The notes below the pieces were generated by a model. It did not search any database. It was not told where the DNA came from and saw only the letters and a list, made by a program, of their open reading frames with translations. This document shows, piece after piece, positions 44,600 through 55,411 of a stretch of DNA of 64,000 bases. Source of the DNA: Cordilura impudica (lineage: Eukaryota; Arthropoda; Insecta; Diptera; Scathophagidae); contig OY821521.1 of the NCBI GenBank assembly GCA_963682025.1, positions 49,564,807 through 49,628,806 on the forward strand, read 5' to 3'. The position numbers and the translations under genes were made by a program. Each line of letters starts with the position of its first letter. The first letter of the stretch is position 1.

Positions 44600-45104
44600 A
44601 GGTATTAATGTGACAACCTTTGGCAAAGAAAATTAAATGTATCCAAATCTTTTAAAATGGCGTTCTTTGTCAATGTTAAGTCATTAATAGTGCTTGTTTT
44701 GTGTCACTTAAAATTATTTGGTTTGTGGCTTTGCTAAGTATTTATAAACATCCAAGAGTAAAAGAAATCTCCAAATCGTATTTTTTTAAACTCCAAGAAA
44801 AAGTTATCAAAAATTGTACAAATTGGTTTAGGAGTCTACAGAGATGTCCACAGATTATCGGAGATGGGCTAGAATTTTACCAGGAGCGTCGAATTATTCT
44901 ATTTACACAGTTAACATTTACTCTGATACGCAAGTGGTGGTAAGTTCCATGGGAAAAAGGCCTACTCTCAACTGCCACACATCCTTAAATGAGGTAGCCA
45001 AGGAGTTTGGTATTAGCCTCATATGGTTAGCAGGGTACCAGGATATCCCGAGATATCCGGAAACAAAGCTGTTGAGCTGGCAAGTTCCTTACAAATTCCA
45101 GCGG
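44600..45104 (+). pseudogene. second LINE RNase H fragment
   Basis: Blocks SIYTVNIYSDTQVVVSSM, LNEVAKEFGISLIWLAGYQD and a following IPRYPETKLLSWQVPYKFQR (44,840-45,090) represent the RNase H tail (SDSQ; WVPGH-x-DIPGN positions degenerate). The string GY-x-DIP...SW..PY.FQR is shared with 4,690-4,810. A SINE abuts it on the right. Confidence 0.65.
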
Positions 45105-45296
45105 CATTTTCTTTTTTTTTAAAAGCCTAGTTCCGCGAAGCCAAGTGGCTTGTCTGCAGATTTTTAATTTTTAGGTCCAGAGCTAAGCTGGATTTGGCTT
45201 GTTTTTGCAGCGACAGACCAAGGCCTCTGGTGGAAATCGAACCCACGACCCCTGCATGATAGGCGAGTACGCTACCTACTCACCTACCGGGGCGCT
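45105..45296 (-). mobile_element. tRNA-derived SINE
   Basis: On the minus strand the 5' part (45,293-45,223) folds like a tRNA. The acceptor pairs GCCCCGG with CAGAGGC (5 of 7). An A-box-like TAGGTGAGTAGG is present. A 7-nt anticodon loop ATCATGC puts CAT at the anticodon, but on a weak 3-bp stem. The T arm is intact (GTGGG/TCCAC around TTCGATT), and the B box is GGTTCGATTTCC. About 105 bp of unrelated body and an A-rich tail (45,120-45,105) follow. A tRNA-related head, a body and an A-tail are the standard SINE plan. Confidence 0.85.
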
Positions 45297-45610
45297 CAGC
45301 TTCGCAATGTTGGCTTAAAAAATCTTAGATGGCCTAATGAATTAACATAAGATTTCAAGATAAATATGGTCATCTCTCAGTCGAAAACTTTCGACTACAT
45401 TTCTGTCACATCTTCGTACGGAGATTTTTACTGTAGTGACGGTTGCCTCCTCAAGGACTCCTCAAATGATTTCTGTCACAGCTACATAGATGCTGAGCAC
45501 AGTCCGATTCAAATAAAATTTAAGACTGATATTGCTGGTACATGTGCGATTCCACTAATTTATATTTAATATACCGAGTACTTATATTTATCTTTTTACA
45601 TGCTTTCATG
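45297..45610. other. unassigned sequence
   Basis: No recognised element. A 67-residue plus frame at 45,366-45,569 has no motif I know and may be coding debris. Confidence 0.35.
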
Positions 45611-47135
45611 AATAAAAAAAATCATGTGAGTCCGATCGCAGGGCAGATGTGTAAACATCTAGTAATTAATGATTTTTTTATAGCACTTTCTTAAAATCAA
45701 ACAGAAAGCGTATCACTTATAGCAATCAACTGCAGGGACTCTGTTAATATAAAAATATTTATCATTATTTATTATTTTAACCGGTTATTTTTCGTTTTTT
45801 ATTTTTTATTTTTAATTCTTCGTTTTTCATTTTTAATTTTTTATTAATTTTTTTTTAATTTTTTAGTTCTAATTTTTAATTTTTAATTTTTTATTTTTAA
45901 TTTTTAATTTTTTTTTAATTTTTAATTTTCCAATTTTTATTTTTCATTTTTCATTTCTTATTTTTAATTTTTTATTTTTCAATTTTCATTTTTCATTTTT
46001 TATTTTTCATTTTTTATATTTATTTTTTTATTTTTTATTTTTTATTTTTTATTTTTCATTATTCATTTTTAATTTTAGTTTTTCATTTTTCATTTCTTAT
46101 TTTTCATGTTTCATTTTTTATTTTTAATTTTTTAGTTTTAAATTTTTATTATTAATTTTTTATTTTTCCTTTTTATTTTTTTTTAAATTTTTTATTTTTT
46201 ATTTTTTATTTTTCATTTTTTATTTTTCATTTTTCGTTTTTCATTTTTCGTTTTTCATTCTTTATTTTTCATTTTTCGTTTTTCATTTTTCATTTTTCGT
46301 TTTAAAATTTTTTTTTTTAATTTTTAATTTTTCATTTTTCGTTTTAAAATTTTTTTTTTAATTTCTAATTTTTCATTTTTCGTTTTTCATTTTTCATTTT
46401 TCATTCTTTATTTTTAATTTTTCGTTTTTAATTTTTCATTTTTTATTTTACATGTTTCATTTATTATTTTTCATTTTTTATTTTTCATATATCATTTTTC
46501 ATTTTTTATTTCCCATTTTTCATTTTAATTTATTTTTCATTTTTTATTTTTCATTTTTCATTTTGTATTTTGTATTTTTCATTTTTCATTTTTCTTTTTT
46601 CGTTTTCCATTTTTCATTCTTTATTTTTCATTTTTCATTTTTCATTTTTTATTTTTCATTTTTCATATTTCATTTTTCATTTTTCATTTTTTATTTTTCA
46701 TTTTAATTTATTTTTCATTTTTTATTTTTCATTTTTAATTTTTAATTTTTCATTTTTTATTTTTCATTATTCATTTTTAATTTTTCATTTTTCATTTTTT
46801 GTTTTTCATGTTTCATTTTTTATTTTTTATTTTTCATTTTTTTTTTTTTATTTTTCATTTTTCATTTTTAATTTTTTATTTTTCGTTTTTCGTTTTTAAT
46901 TTTTTATTTTCATTTTTTTTTTTTAATTTTTCATCTTTTTTTTTTATTTTTAATTTTTTTTTTCATTTTTCATTTTTGATTTTTCATTTTTAATTTTCAA
47001 ACAGGTTATCGTAATATCATAATTTTTTTTACCAGTACAATCACATTTTGTCTTACCACTCACATGTTACGCTCACATGTTACGCTGTTTTTGAAATTTA
47101 CCCCCTTGCGCGTATAGATGTTTACACATCAAAAA
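45611..47135 (-). mobile_element. inverted-repeat element C, copy expanded by a heptamer array
   Basis: Minus-oriented relative of 32,272-32,627. The left part (45,611-45,740) carries ATCATGTGAGTCCGATCG, GATGTGTAAACATCTAG, and AAACAGAAAGCG...TATCACTTATAG. The right end (47,085-47,135) carries TACCCCCTTGCGCGTATAG and ATGTTTACACATC. The interior is replaced by about 1.2 kb of TTTTTCA-type repeats. Confidence 0.75.
45781..46995 (+). repeat. degenerate heptamer array (TTTTTCA / TTTTTTA / TTTTTAA)n
   Basis: About 1.2 kb of a 7-bp repeat with variants TTTTTCA, TTTTTTA, TTTTTAA and TTTTTCG. Because 7 is not a multiple of 3, all frames read long F/H/I/S-rich peptides (46,452-46,993) that are not genes. 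Confidence 0.92.
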
Positions 47136-47735
47136 TGTTAGTTTTCGTTCGGCCCGATTAGGTAATTTACTAATGGAGCAGTTCGAGCTTCGAGTAGCTC
47201 GATTATCGAGCTTGACCGTAGGCTCCAATCTACAGAATTAGATTTCCGACATTATGGTCGTAGCTACTCTATGATCTCTCTGAACTTTAGAGCTTCGTAA
47301 GGAGCTCAAATTGGCCTTATGGTGGGAACTGAGCGGAAAGCCTTCTCGTTCCATGGTTGAACAGCTGACCCCAGGGCTTTCACTTCTAAGAGCTGTAATA
47401 AATTCCATTGTACAATGCAATTTTACAGTTCAAATGCTCATTTACAGATTTTATAATTTTTTTTTATCTAATTGGTACGATGACAGGTATTTTAATACAA
47501 ATTACAAAATTTATAATATGTAAGATACATTCGCCACAATTATGTGGTCAATCTTATAGCCTGAAAATATAAATTTAGCAAATTAATCCTTTGCCCAGGT
47601 AATATTTACGTCTTCGCAAAATCCTAAATCTAATTCTAATTGCAACAAATTGTATACATAAATTTTTTTGTTTGTTTGAAATTCTCAGCTACAATAAAAA
47701 TCATAGAAATTATAAACAAAAATCTCTATCTTTCT
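47136..47735. other. unassigned sequence
   Basis: More even base composition at 47,150-47,400 (CTCGATTATCGAGC palindrome at about 47,198), then AT-rich. No coding domain or repeat recognised. Confidence 0.4.
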
Positions 47736-49543
47736 CAACAGATCAATAACAACAAGATCAATTTCACATATTAACGCAAACGTGAACATTCGTCAGTCGT
47801 TCTCTCTTGCGTTGCCTCGCTGGCCAAGCATTTGTTATGCTACCTATTAAACGAAACAACCTGTCGTAGTTTAAATGCAGAAATCTTTAATAAAAACATT
47901 GCAACAACATGGTTTTTTAGTTTATGACCACAACAACAAATAATAACAACAGCGGCAGCGACTTGGAGAGACACAACACTTGGAAAAGTAGTTGTAATTA
48001 TATTATCACGAGCCAAAGTCACAGACACTCAAGAAAAAAAAAAAGAAAACAAAAAAAAAAAAAACAAAAAACACAAACGAAATACACTTGTTGCAAAGCA
48101 TACGAGCGGAAAAGTAGTCGCTACATAGACAACATCGAGTGTACCCACCAACCAAACAACACAGGTAGTGTTTAAACAACAAACAGGTGGCTTAATAAAT
48201 TTAATGGACACAAAACAAAACGAAACGATGAAAATATTTAGTCGAGCTATTTGTGTGTAAGAGAGTTTTTAGCTCTATAAAACTAAAACAAACCCAGAAG
48301 AAAATAGCAACAACTGAAATGAAAGGCAGCCATGTGATGCAGCAGCAGACAAAAACCGAATCAGGTCTGAAATGAAAACGTCATATACTTGTTTATGAGG
48401 TTTTGTGTTTTATATATATTTAGTTGTTTTGAGAACAAGAAGACGACAAACAACAAAGAGACTAGAAGCAGCAGCACCAAGTCAAAATTGAGCTGAGTTT
48501 TAAAAAATTAAACTTCTAGTTTTAAATTTAATCTAACAAGAGATTTTAAAATAACAACAACAGAGAACGCTACAAATAATATTATTCAGAAATCTTGTGC
48601 ACAAGAGTCTGTCTGAAAAAAGAGAAAAAAAAATTATTAAAAAAAAAAAATACTCTTGTTGAAATTTTAAGAGTTAAATAAATAAAAACAAAAATATTAA
48701 AAAAGTTTGTGTTAATTTGTTAAAAAAAAAAAACACACCAACGCTTTAACATACAAAAAGAAAAAAAAAACAGAAAAAATGTCTTAAAGATCAATGATCA
48801 TCATTTATTTAAAATCGATCACTTAACACATCTATAAAAAAGAACAATTAAAATATAAAAAAAAAATTGTTTAACGTAAAAAAATTAAAAGAAAATGCGC
48901 GTGCTGTAAATTAAACAAAACAAATTAAATACACGTAAATAATTAAGATCAGTGACATCTACTAAAACAACAACAAAAATTTATATTAAAAAAAAAAATA
49001 AATAAATTAAACAGCAGAAATTTTGAATACCCTGATATACCCACCTGCGAGTTTGATTTTCCTTTTCATATAATATATATACATATATATCCTACAACAA
49101 AAAAATCTTATCGTTACTATGTATTAAGACAACATAAAAGAAAATAAACCACAACATATTCTTTTAAGAAACAACAACAGCAACAACAAAAAAAAATTAA
49201 ATAAATGTCTTATTGAAATTGTTAACAAATCAATCAAAGATCCTCAAAATATACTCGTCGTCTAAAATAAAAAAAAAAATCGTGAAATTTTAAACAAAAC
49301 AAAAATTTCACAAATTGTTTAAATAATTTACAAGTGAATCACCATTTAAATAGTCCATAGAATTACACAACATGACAACATAAAATGTTTAAACAAAAAT
49401 CGATTCAATAGAAATCTGTGCAAAAAAATTATAAAAATCCCTAATGATCTAAGAAAAAGAATAATTTTACAAAATGTTGCTGATTTGTTATGATTACACA
49501 TCGTTTTGAAAGAAGGGAACCGGAACTTAAGCACTGATTCAAG
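47736..49543 (+). other. candidate host 5' leader exon ending in a strong splice donor
   Basis: About 1.8 kb nearly free of the dispersed repeats seen elsewhere. It has A-rich, CAA/ACA/CAG-rich composition as in long dipteran 5' UTRs (ACAACAACAAA, AGCAGCAGCACC). It ends at ATTCAAG|GTGAGT (donor after 49,543). Its left part holds an initiator-like TCAGTC at 47,793-47,798, a CTATAAAA string at about 48,274, and, just upstream, a possible acceptor TCTTTCTCAACAG at about 47,741. No convincing coding sequence was seen, so if real it is untranslated. Transcription is not proven. Confidence 0.4.
47793..47798 (+). promoter_or_regulatory. candidate initiator (Inr)
   Basis: TCAGTC fits the insect initiator TCAKTY. 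At +28 from its A lies GGCCA, a partial match to the downstream promoter element. There is no TATA box at -30. Confidence 0.25.
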
Positions 49544-49851
49544 GTGAGTTTTTTGTTGTAATGATTAATTTTGTATAGGAATCTCTAATCCGTTGACATT
49601 AATTGAAAGAAAATCATGAACATCTTAAACAGAAATAGACAAAATTTGGATAATATGTAATGAGGGAACAAAAACCGGAATTAAATTTAAAAGATTCAAT
49701 AGCCGAATTATTTATTCTAATAGAACCAATCCTAAACTTATTTAACAGTGGAGCTAGCAAAACCCCATGCATTTAAATTTATTGAAAACTTTCAAATAAT
49801 TTACCGGTAATTCGGTAAAATTTTACAGATTCTCTGAATATATTATTATAC
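49544..49851. other. AT-rich sequence, possibly intronic
   Basis: Follows the splice donor. No repeat or coding feature recognised. Confidence 0.4.
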
Positions 49852-50180
49852 CCTCCACACCTCAGTGGCAGAGGATATATATATATAGGTTTGTCATTCC
49901 ATTTCTAATGCATCAAAATAAATTCCGAAGATCCCAAACCGAATATTTTCTTGATCAAACCAAGGGACGTTGATCTACCGATGTCCGTCTGTCCGTCTGT
50001 CTGTGAAAATCCACGATCACGCCGTCAATATCTAAGCTAGACCATTCGTTTTGGTATAAAATCGTTTACTAACATCCCAAAGGAGTTGCTATTTAAAATC
50101 GTCAAAATCGGTTAAAGGGGTCACGAGTTATGAATGAATCTTTAAAAAAACTCTTGAAAAAATGAAATTTTTCAGAGTTT
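49852..50180 (-). mobile_element. mini-me-like element of a third subtype
   Basis: Minus-oriented. A TATACCCTCCAC...GTGG hairpin-like terminus is followed by (TA)n at 49,876-49,886, then GATGTCCGTCTGTCCGTC at about 49,979. The pairing of a (TA)n and a (GTCY)n block around a core is the mini-me plan. The interior does not match family M. Confidence 0.7.
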
Positions 50181-50299
50181 TTGTTGTTTTTCTCAACATA
50201 TGATTTATATGTTGTAATTCTTCTTAGTTTGAAGTCATTGCAGTTTTGCACGTGTCACTTGGCCTAAGCAAGTATTACCACATATGTTTTTAACGTTGA

Positions 50300-51484
50300 A
50301 ATAAAATTTAAAAATTAATAAAAATTTTAAATAAAATTAAATATTAAAAATTAACAATTAACAATTAAAAATTAAAAATTAAAAATTAAAAACTAAAAAT
50401 TAAAAATTAAAAATTAAAATTAAAAATTAAAAATTAAAAATTAAAAATTAAAAATTAAAAATTAAAAATTAAAAATTAAAAATTAAAAATTAAAAATTTA
50501 AAATTAAAAATTAAAAATTAAAAATTAAAAATTAAAAATTAAAAATTAAAAATTAAAAATTAAAAATTAAAAATTAAAAATTAAAAATTAAAAATTAAAA
50601 ATTAAAAATTAAAAATTAAAAATTAAAAATTAAAAATTAAAAATTAAAAATTAAAAATTAAAAATTAAAAATTAAAAATTAAAAATTAAAAATTAAAAAT
50701 TAAAATTTAAAAATTAAAAATTAAAAATTAGAAATTAAAAGTTAAAAATTAAAAATTAAAACTTAAAAATTAAAAATTAAAAATTTAAAATTAAAAATTA
50801 AAAATTAAAAAATAAAAATAAAAATTAAAAATTAAAAATTAAAAATTAAAAATTAAAAATTAAAAATTAAAAATTAAAAATTAAAAATTAAAAATTAAAA
50901 ATTAAAAATTAAAAATTAAAAATTAAAAATTAAAAATTAAAAATTAAAAATTAAAAATTAAAAATTAAAAATTAAAAATTAAAAATTAAAAATTAAAAAT
51001 TAAAAATTAAAAATTAAAAATTAAAAATTAAAAATTAAAAATTAAAAATTAAAAATTAAAAATTAAAATTTAAAAATTAAAAATTAAAATTTAAAAATTA
51101 AAAATTAAAAATTAAAAATTAAAAATTAAAAATTAAAAATTAAAAATTAAAAATTAAAAATTAAAAATTAAAAATTAAATATTAAAAATTAAAAATTAAA
51201 AATTAAAAATTAAAAATTAAAAATTAAAAATTACAAATTAAAAATTAAAAATTAAAAATTAAAGATTAAAAATTAAAGATTAAAAATTAAAAATTAAAAA
51301 TTAAAAATTAAAAATTAAAAATTAAAAATTAAAAATTAAAAATTAAAAATTAAAAATTAAAAATTAAAAATTAAAAATTAAAAATTAAAAATTAAAAATT
51401 AAAAATTAAAAATTAAAAATTAAAAATTAAAAATTAAAAATTAAAAATTAAAAATTAAAAATTAAAAATTAAAAATTAAAAATT
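50300..51484 (+). repeat. heptamer satellite (AAAAATT)n
   Basis: About 1.2 kb (roughly 165 units) of a very regular 7-bp repeat with scattered single-base variants and a few phase slips (for example near 50,417 and 50,807). It ends exactly where the Penelope-like element's 3' region begins at 51,485. Confidence 0.97.
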
Positions 51485-52985
51485 CAACGTAAATTTAAAG
51501 TGTGTTTTTGTTGTTGTGACCAATTGTTAATATTTAAATTAGATTTAAAAAGAGGGGTTACCTTACGGGCTATTTTGGTCAATAATCTGTTTTTATGTGT
51601 AAATAAAAATCAATTAGATATCATGTTTCTGCTCAACGTTTCGTTTGCTTTATTCAAACTTCCTCAGGAGCGTAAATTTATTATAAAATCTGGCGACATA
51701 TACAAATTAACATTATTAATAATTTCTAATTAAATATCTTAAATACTACATCACAGTTTAACTTACGATTCTTTGTTACATCGTCAGGGAATATAATTTG
51801 TAAATAAAAAACTGGACATTACTACACAGAATTTTAAAAAATATAAATAAATTTAATAAATATTGACAACACAGTACACGCAAAATCACAGGTCTAACTT
51901 AATATAGTATCACAGAACTTTAATTTCTAAAATATTGCAACGGAGTATTGGAGCTTTGTGTTATCCTTATCTTCTCTCGTGTTCATTGCATGATGAATTC
52001 ACTCTTGTATTCGTAGGCTTTCTAATGTATAGCGTTTGTTTACTCTTTTTTCCTTATCTAATATCTTAATGTTATCAAAATTCATATTATGGTTGCATTC
52101 TTTTACATGTTGTGCTAATGCAGTTGTTTCTTTTTCCTTCTTAATATCGGCTTTGTGCTCCAATACTCTCGTCTCTAACCTTCGTTTTGTTGTACCAACA
52201 TAAACTTTGTTACATTGCTCCCTTTCATTGCCATCACATTTTATTTCGTAAACAACGTTGTCAATTTTAAGTATATCTTGTTTTGTTTTGTTCTGCGTAA
52301 ACAGTTGCCTAAGGGTTTGGTTTGACTTGTGTGCTATTCTTGTGTTTTCATCGTTGATCATATGTTTCATTGTTTTTGTCTCCGTTAATTTTGGGATAAA
52401 TGGTACACTGCAAAAAACCAAATCTTCTTTACGGTCATCATTTTTGTGTTTTGTATTATTTAGTGTTTTGTTGATTAAGTTGTTTATTATAAATATTGGG
52501 TAATTGTTCATAGTTAATATGTTTCGTATTTTGTTTATATTATTTTTCTTAAATCTTTCGTCGCTTATATGTAGTACCTTTTCAATGAGATTTGTCGCCG
52601 TGTTGATCTTCATTTTTATCGGTTGGGTGGAGTTATAGTTGATCATCCTTCCTGAGGATGTCTCCTTTGTGTACCAATTAGTTATAAGTTTATTATCGTC
52701 TTTTATTATTTTTATATCAAGGTAAGGAATTTCTCCGTTGATCTCTCGTTCTATTGTAAATTGCAGTTTGTTGTGATACGAATTAAGTGTTCTTAAAATC
52801 TTAGTTTCATCTGATTTCTTTATTATAGCAAATAAATCGTCGACATATTTAGTAATTAGTTTGATTTTTACATTTTTCTCCTTAAGTTCTTTGATTACAT
52901 CGTCCAAAAGGGTGTCCAGAACAATATCAGCAATTGTTGGCGACAAAGGGTTGCCCATGGGCATACCATACGTTTGGTGATCAAT
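51485..52985 (-). mobile_element. Penelope-like retroelement, 5'-truncated
   Basis: Minus-oriented, with a 3' region of about 510 bp downstream of the ORF. That region carries CCTGACGATGTAAC and a CTGAGGAAGTTTGAATAAAG...AACGAAACGTTGAGC block, the kind of sequence seen at Penelope 3' ends. The 5' end is lost at about 52,985, where readable protein stops. On its 3' side it abuts the AAAAATT array. Confidence 0.85.
51999..52964 (-). CDS. Penelope-like RT plus GIY-YIG endonuclease (partial)
   Basis: The longest frame in the window (321 codons from an internal Met; conserved reading starts slightly upstream at DHQTYGMPMGNPLSP). Residues 1-17 hold the PMGNPLSPTIAD motif; YVDD (residues 40-43) carries the catalytic aspartates of the reverse transcriptase; VPFIPKL near 187 marks the thumb region typical of the family. 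Residues 238-321 form the endonuclease: VVYEIKC, C-x-KVYVGTTKRRLETRVLEHK, TALAQHV and LESLRI. RT followed by GIY-YIG is diagnostic of EN+ Penelope-like elements. The frame is intact but the N-terminal half of the RT is missing, so it cannot be a working element. Confidence 0.92.
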   Translation of the reverse strand: MPMGNPLSPTIADIVLDTLLDDVIKELKEKNVKIKLITKYVDDLFAIIKKSDETKILRTLNSYHNKLQFTIEREINGEIPYLDIKIIKDDNKLITNWYTKETSSGRMINYNSTQPIKMKINTATNLIEKVLHISDERFKKNNINKIRNILTMNNYPIFIINNLINKTLNNTKHKNDDRKEDLVFCSVPFIPKLTETKTMKHMINDENTRIAHKSNQTLRQLFTQNKTKQDILKIDNVVYEIKCDGNEREQCNKVYVGTTKRRLETRVLEHKADIKKEKETTALAQHVKECNHNMNFDNIKILDKEKRVNKRYTLESLRIQE

Positions 52986-53280
52986 TTAAATTATTTGTCA
53001 CTTATTGTTTTAATACGCCAATGTTATTTCAACCATTTTTTTTTTTCGTTATTAAAATCATACCAATTGATTCTTTTATATTAAATTATGTCATTTATTT
53101 ATTTAGTTGTTTATTTTATTTTTTTTATTTTACTTTATATGATTACATAATTTATTTAAATATTTTTGTATACTGTAACGTGTTTTTCTTTAAAAATTCC
53201 CATGCTATAATATAAAAGATGTAAATCTTGTTGTATGGATAGAATAAATAAAAAAAATATAAATAAAATATATGTATAAA

Positions 53281-53662
53281 GTACATTTTCTTAAAAAGTA
53301 CCATTTGTTTAGAAGTACCTTTTCTTAAAGAGTTCTTTTTTGAAGTACCTTTTCTTAAAAAAGTACAATTTCTTAAAAGAATATCTTATCTTGAAATGTA
53401 CATTTTCTTTAACATGTACATTTTCTTAAAAAATACCTTTTCTTAAAAAAGTATCTTTTTTTGAAAAAGTATATTTCATAAAAAGTATTTTTTTTTATAG
53501 TAACTTATCTTAAAAAAGATTATATTCGTTAAAAAGTTTTTTAAAAGTACATTTTCTTAAAAAAGTACATTTTCTTGAATAAGTACCTTTCCTAAAAAAG
53601 TACATTTCTTAAAAATGACCTTTTCTAAAAAAGTACATTTCTTAAGAAAAGTACCTTTTCAA
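53281..53662. repeat. small outlier of the 7-kb satellite
   Basis: About 380 bp of the same GTACCTTTTCTTAAAAAA-type unit as the array at 22,858-29,868, some 23 kb away. Confidence 0.9.
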
Positions 53663-54094
53663 TATGCAATATTGTAATTTTTTGCAGTTACTACTACTAA
53701 TTTTTTTTATAAATTAATCAAAATGCCAGAGATGGTCCATAATCATACCATATCACACAGTCTTGAATTTTTCTAAAATCCAAGCGTTGGAGCTAGGGCA
53801 ATTGTTGTGAGTCAATGTTTTAAAATTGGTACGAAAATTATGCCTTCTGGAGGATATTACAAATAACGACAAATCTGAATTTATCACTCTAACTTATTCA
53901 AAAATTGAATTTTGTTACATATATGAATTTCGGTACCACTGTGCTACTACATTTTGGTATATCAACTGTTCGAACAATTTAACTGGATATATGTCCCATT
54001 TCCTAGAGTTAAGTTTTTATACCGTATTCCTTAAAATTTGGCGTTTTACTGTTTACTAAAGTTTATTTAAATTTTTGCTTTGGCCGATCCAGGA
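53663..54094. other. unassigned sequence
   Basis: A 77-residue plus frame (53,826-54,059) has no recognised motif. No repeat relationship seen. Confidence 0.35.
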
Positions 54095-54376
54095 GAATAT
54101 GAAATTTGGTTTATGAGACCTAGGTCTCAACTTGCATCGATTTTCACCGATTTCAATGGTGTTCGTCCTATGATCGATAGAAGCTCACATACCAAACTTC
54201 GGCGATATATATTCATAGTTGCGGCCGTAGTTTGATTACAAGGACTATATGGACACACAGATGGACGGACATCGCAAAATCAGCTCAGAAAATGATTCTG
54301 ATGTGTCTATGTCAAATATATCTGGTGGTTACAAACATCAGCACAAATCTCATTATACCCTGACCACATAGTGGTT
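54095..54376 (+). mobile_element. mini-me / DINE-like fragment (family M, 3' half)
   Basis: Matches the 3' half of family M, diverged: TTCACCGATTTCAATGG, GATGGACGGACATCG and the end hairpin region CCACATAGTGG. Confidence 0.75.
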
Positions 54377-54389
54377 ATCCACTAAATAA

Positions 54390-54741
54390 TCTATAATATT
54401 AATAGAGAAGACGATTTCTTGTGACCGATGTAAGTTTCACAGTTTTACCCCGATTTTGACAAAAAAATTATCATTTGAAAGGTATTTCTTTTTAGCTGTT
54501 TTCCAGACTTACAAATTTTCATCGTTTGAAATATTTTTTTGGAGTTATGATCATTTAATATTATACAATGCTATGTGTGTGTTTATTTAATTTGTTTATG
54601 GGTTTGTGTTAATAAGTTGAGTTTGTTTTCTTCATTTAAAATGAGTTGAATTGTGAAGCATACCTTTAGGGTCTTCATTAAATTAAAAAATAAAATTTCC
54701 TAGAATTTGCACTCGAATTTCGAGCGCTGATATGCCACGAG
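54390..54741 (+). mobile_element. non-autonomous Helitron (family H), diverged
   Basis: Starts TCTATAATATTAATAGAG after A 54,389 and ends at a mutated CGAG (consensus CTAG) before T 54,742. 352 bp, one of the older copies. Confidence 0.85.
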
Positions 54742-54757
54742 TGTAGTATAACCATAC

Positions 54758-55105
54758 ATACATACTAATAGTGCAAATGCTACCAACACAATGACCACAA
54801 AAAACAACAACCATTACAACTACGACACAAAATCAAAAAATTTAGAATAACATCAATAACAATATCAACATAGAAATATCAAATTTTTTCAAACCTTTTT
54901 AACTTTTTCATTGATATCTCAGAACTTATTGAAACAATTTCAGTGATTTTAAATAGAAACCTTCTCAGGACGTCAATGAATCATTTTCGATAAAAATTAC
55001 CAACCCAGCTGACCTATTGAGGGTGTGATCGTGTTTTCCACAGGCGGACAGACGGACATCTCGATATCAACTTTGCTTGTTATAGGGATCACGAATATAT
55101 GTATG
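54758..55105 (+). mobile_element. family N mini-me-like element
   Basis: Colinear with 42,312-42,640: CATACTAATAGTGCAAATG start region, CCAACCCAGCTGACCTATTG, CAGGCGGACAGACGGACATC, and CTTGCTTGTTATA-like end. Confidence 0.7.
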
Positions 55106-55411
55106 TATTTGATTTTTTCCTCATTATTACAAAACAATTATGGCAGTAAATAAAAATCACTATGAATATCAACTAAAGTCGATCATTATGTTTGGCTTAA
55201 AAAATTAAATTTTCCATTTTAAAACATTGCTTAGTCGCTTTAAATTCCATTAAAATTCATTTCAATTTCATTTAAAGTTTTATTTCCACAACAGCCAACA
55301 ACACTATTTTATTAATTGTTAATTTCAATGAAATTTATCTGTTGTTGTTTAACAACAATTAGTATGAATTTTCATTCATTCAAAGTCATTTAGAAAATAT
55401 TATTTTCATAT
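55106..55411. other. AT-rich sequence, nothing recognised
   Basis: Contains repeated ATTTAAA/ATTCATT words. No element or gene seen. Confidence 0.4.

Noticed and set aside
45223..45293. Functional tRNA gene
   Set aside because: Acceptor stem has two mismatches, the anticodon stem is weak, and it is followed by a SINE body and A-tail.
46452..46993. Long F/H/I/S-rich frames resembling membrane proteins
   Set aside because: A 7-bp repeat read in three frames yields such peptides automatically.
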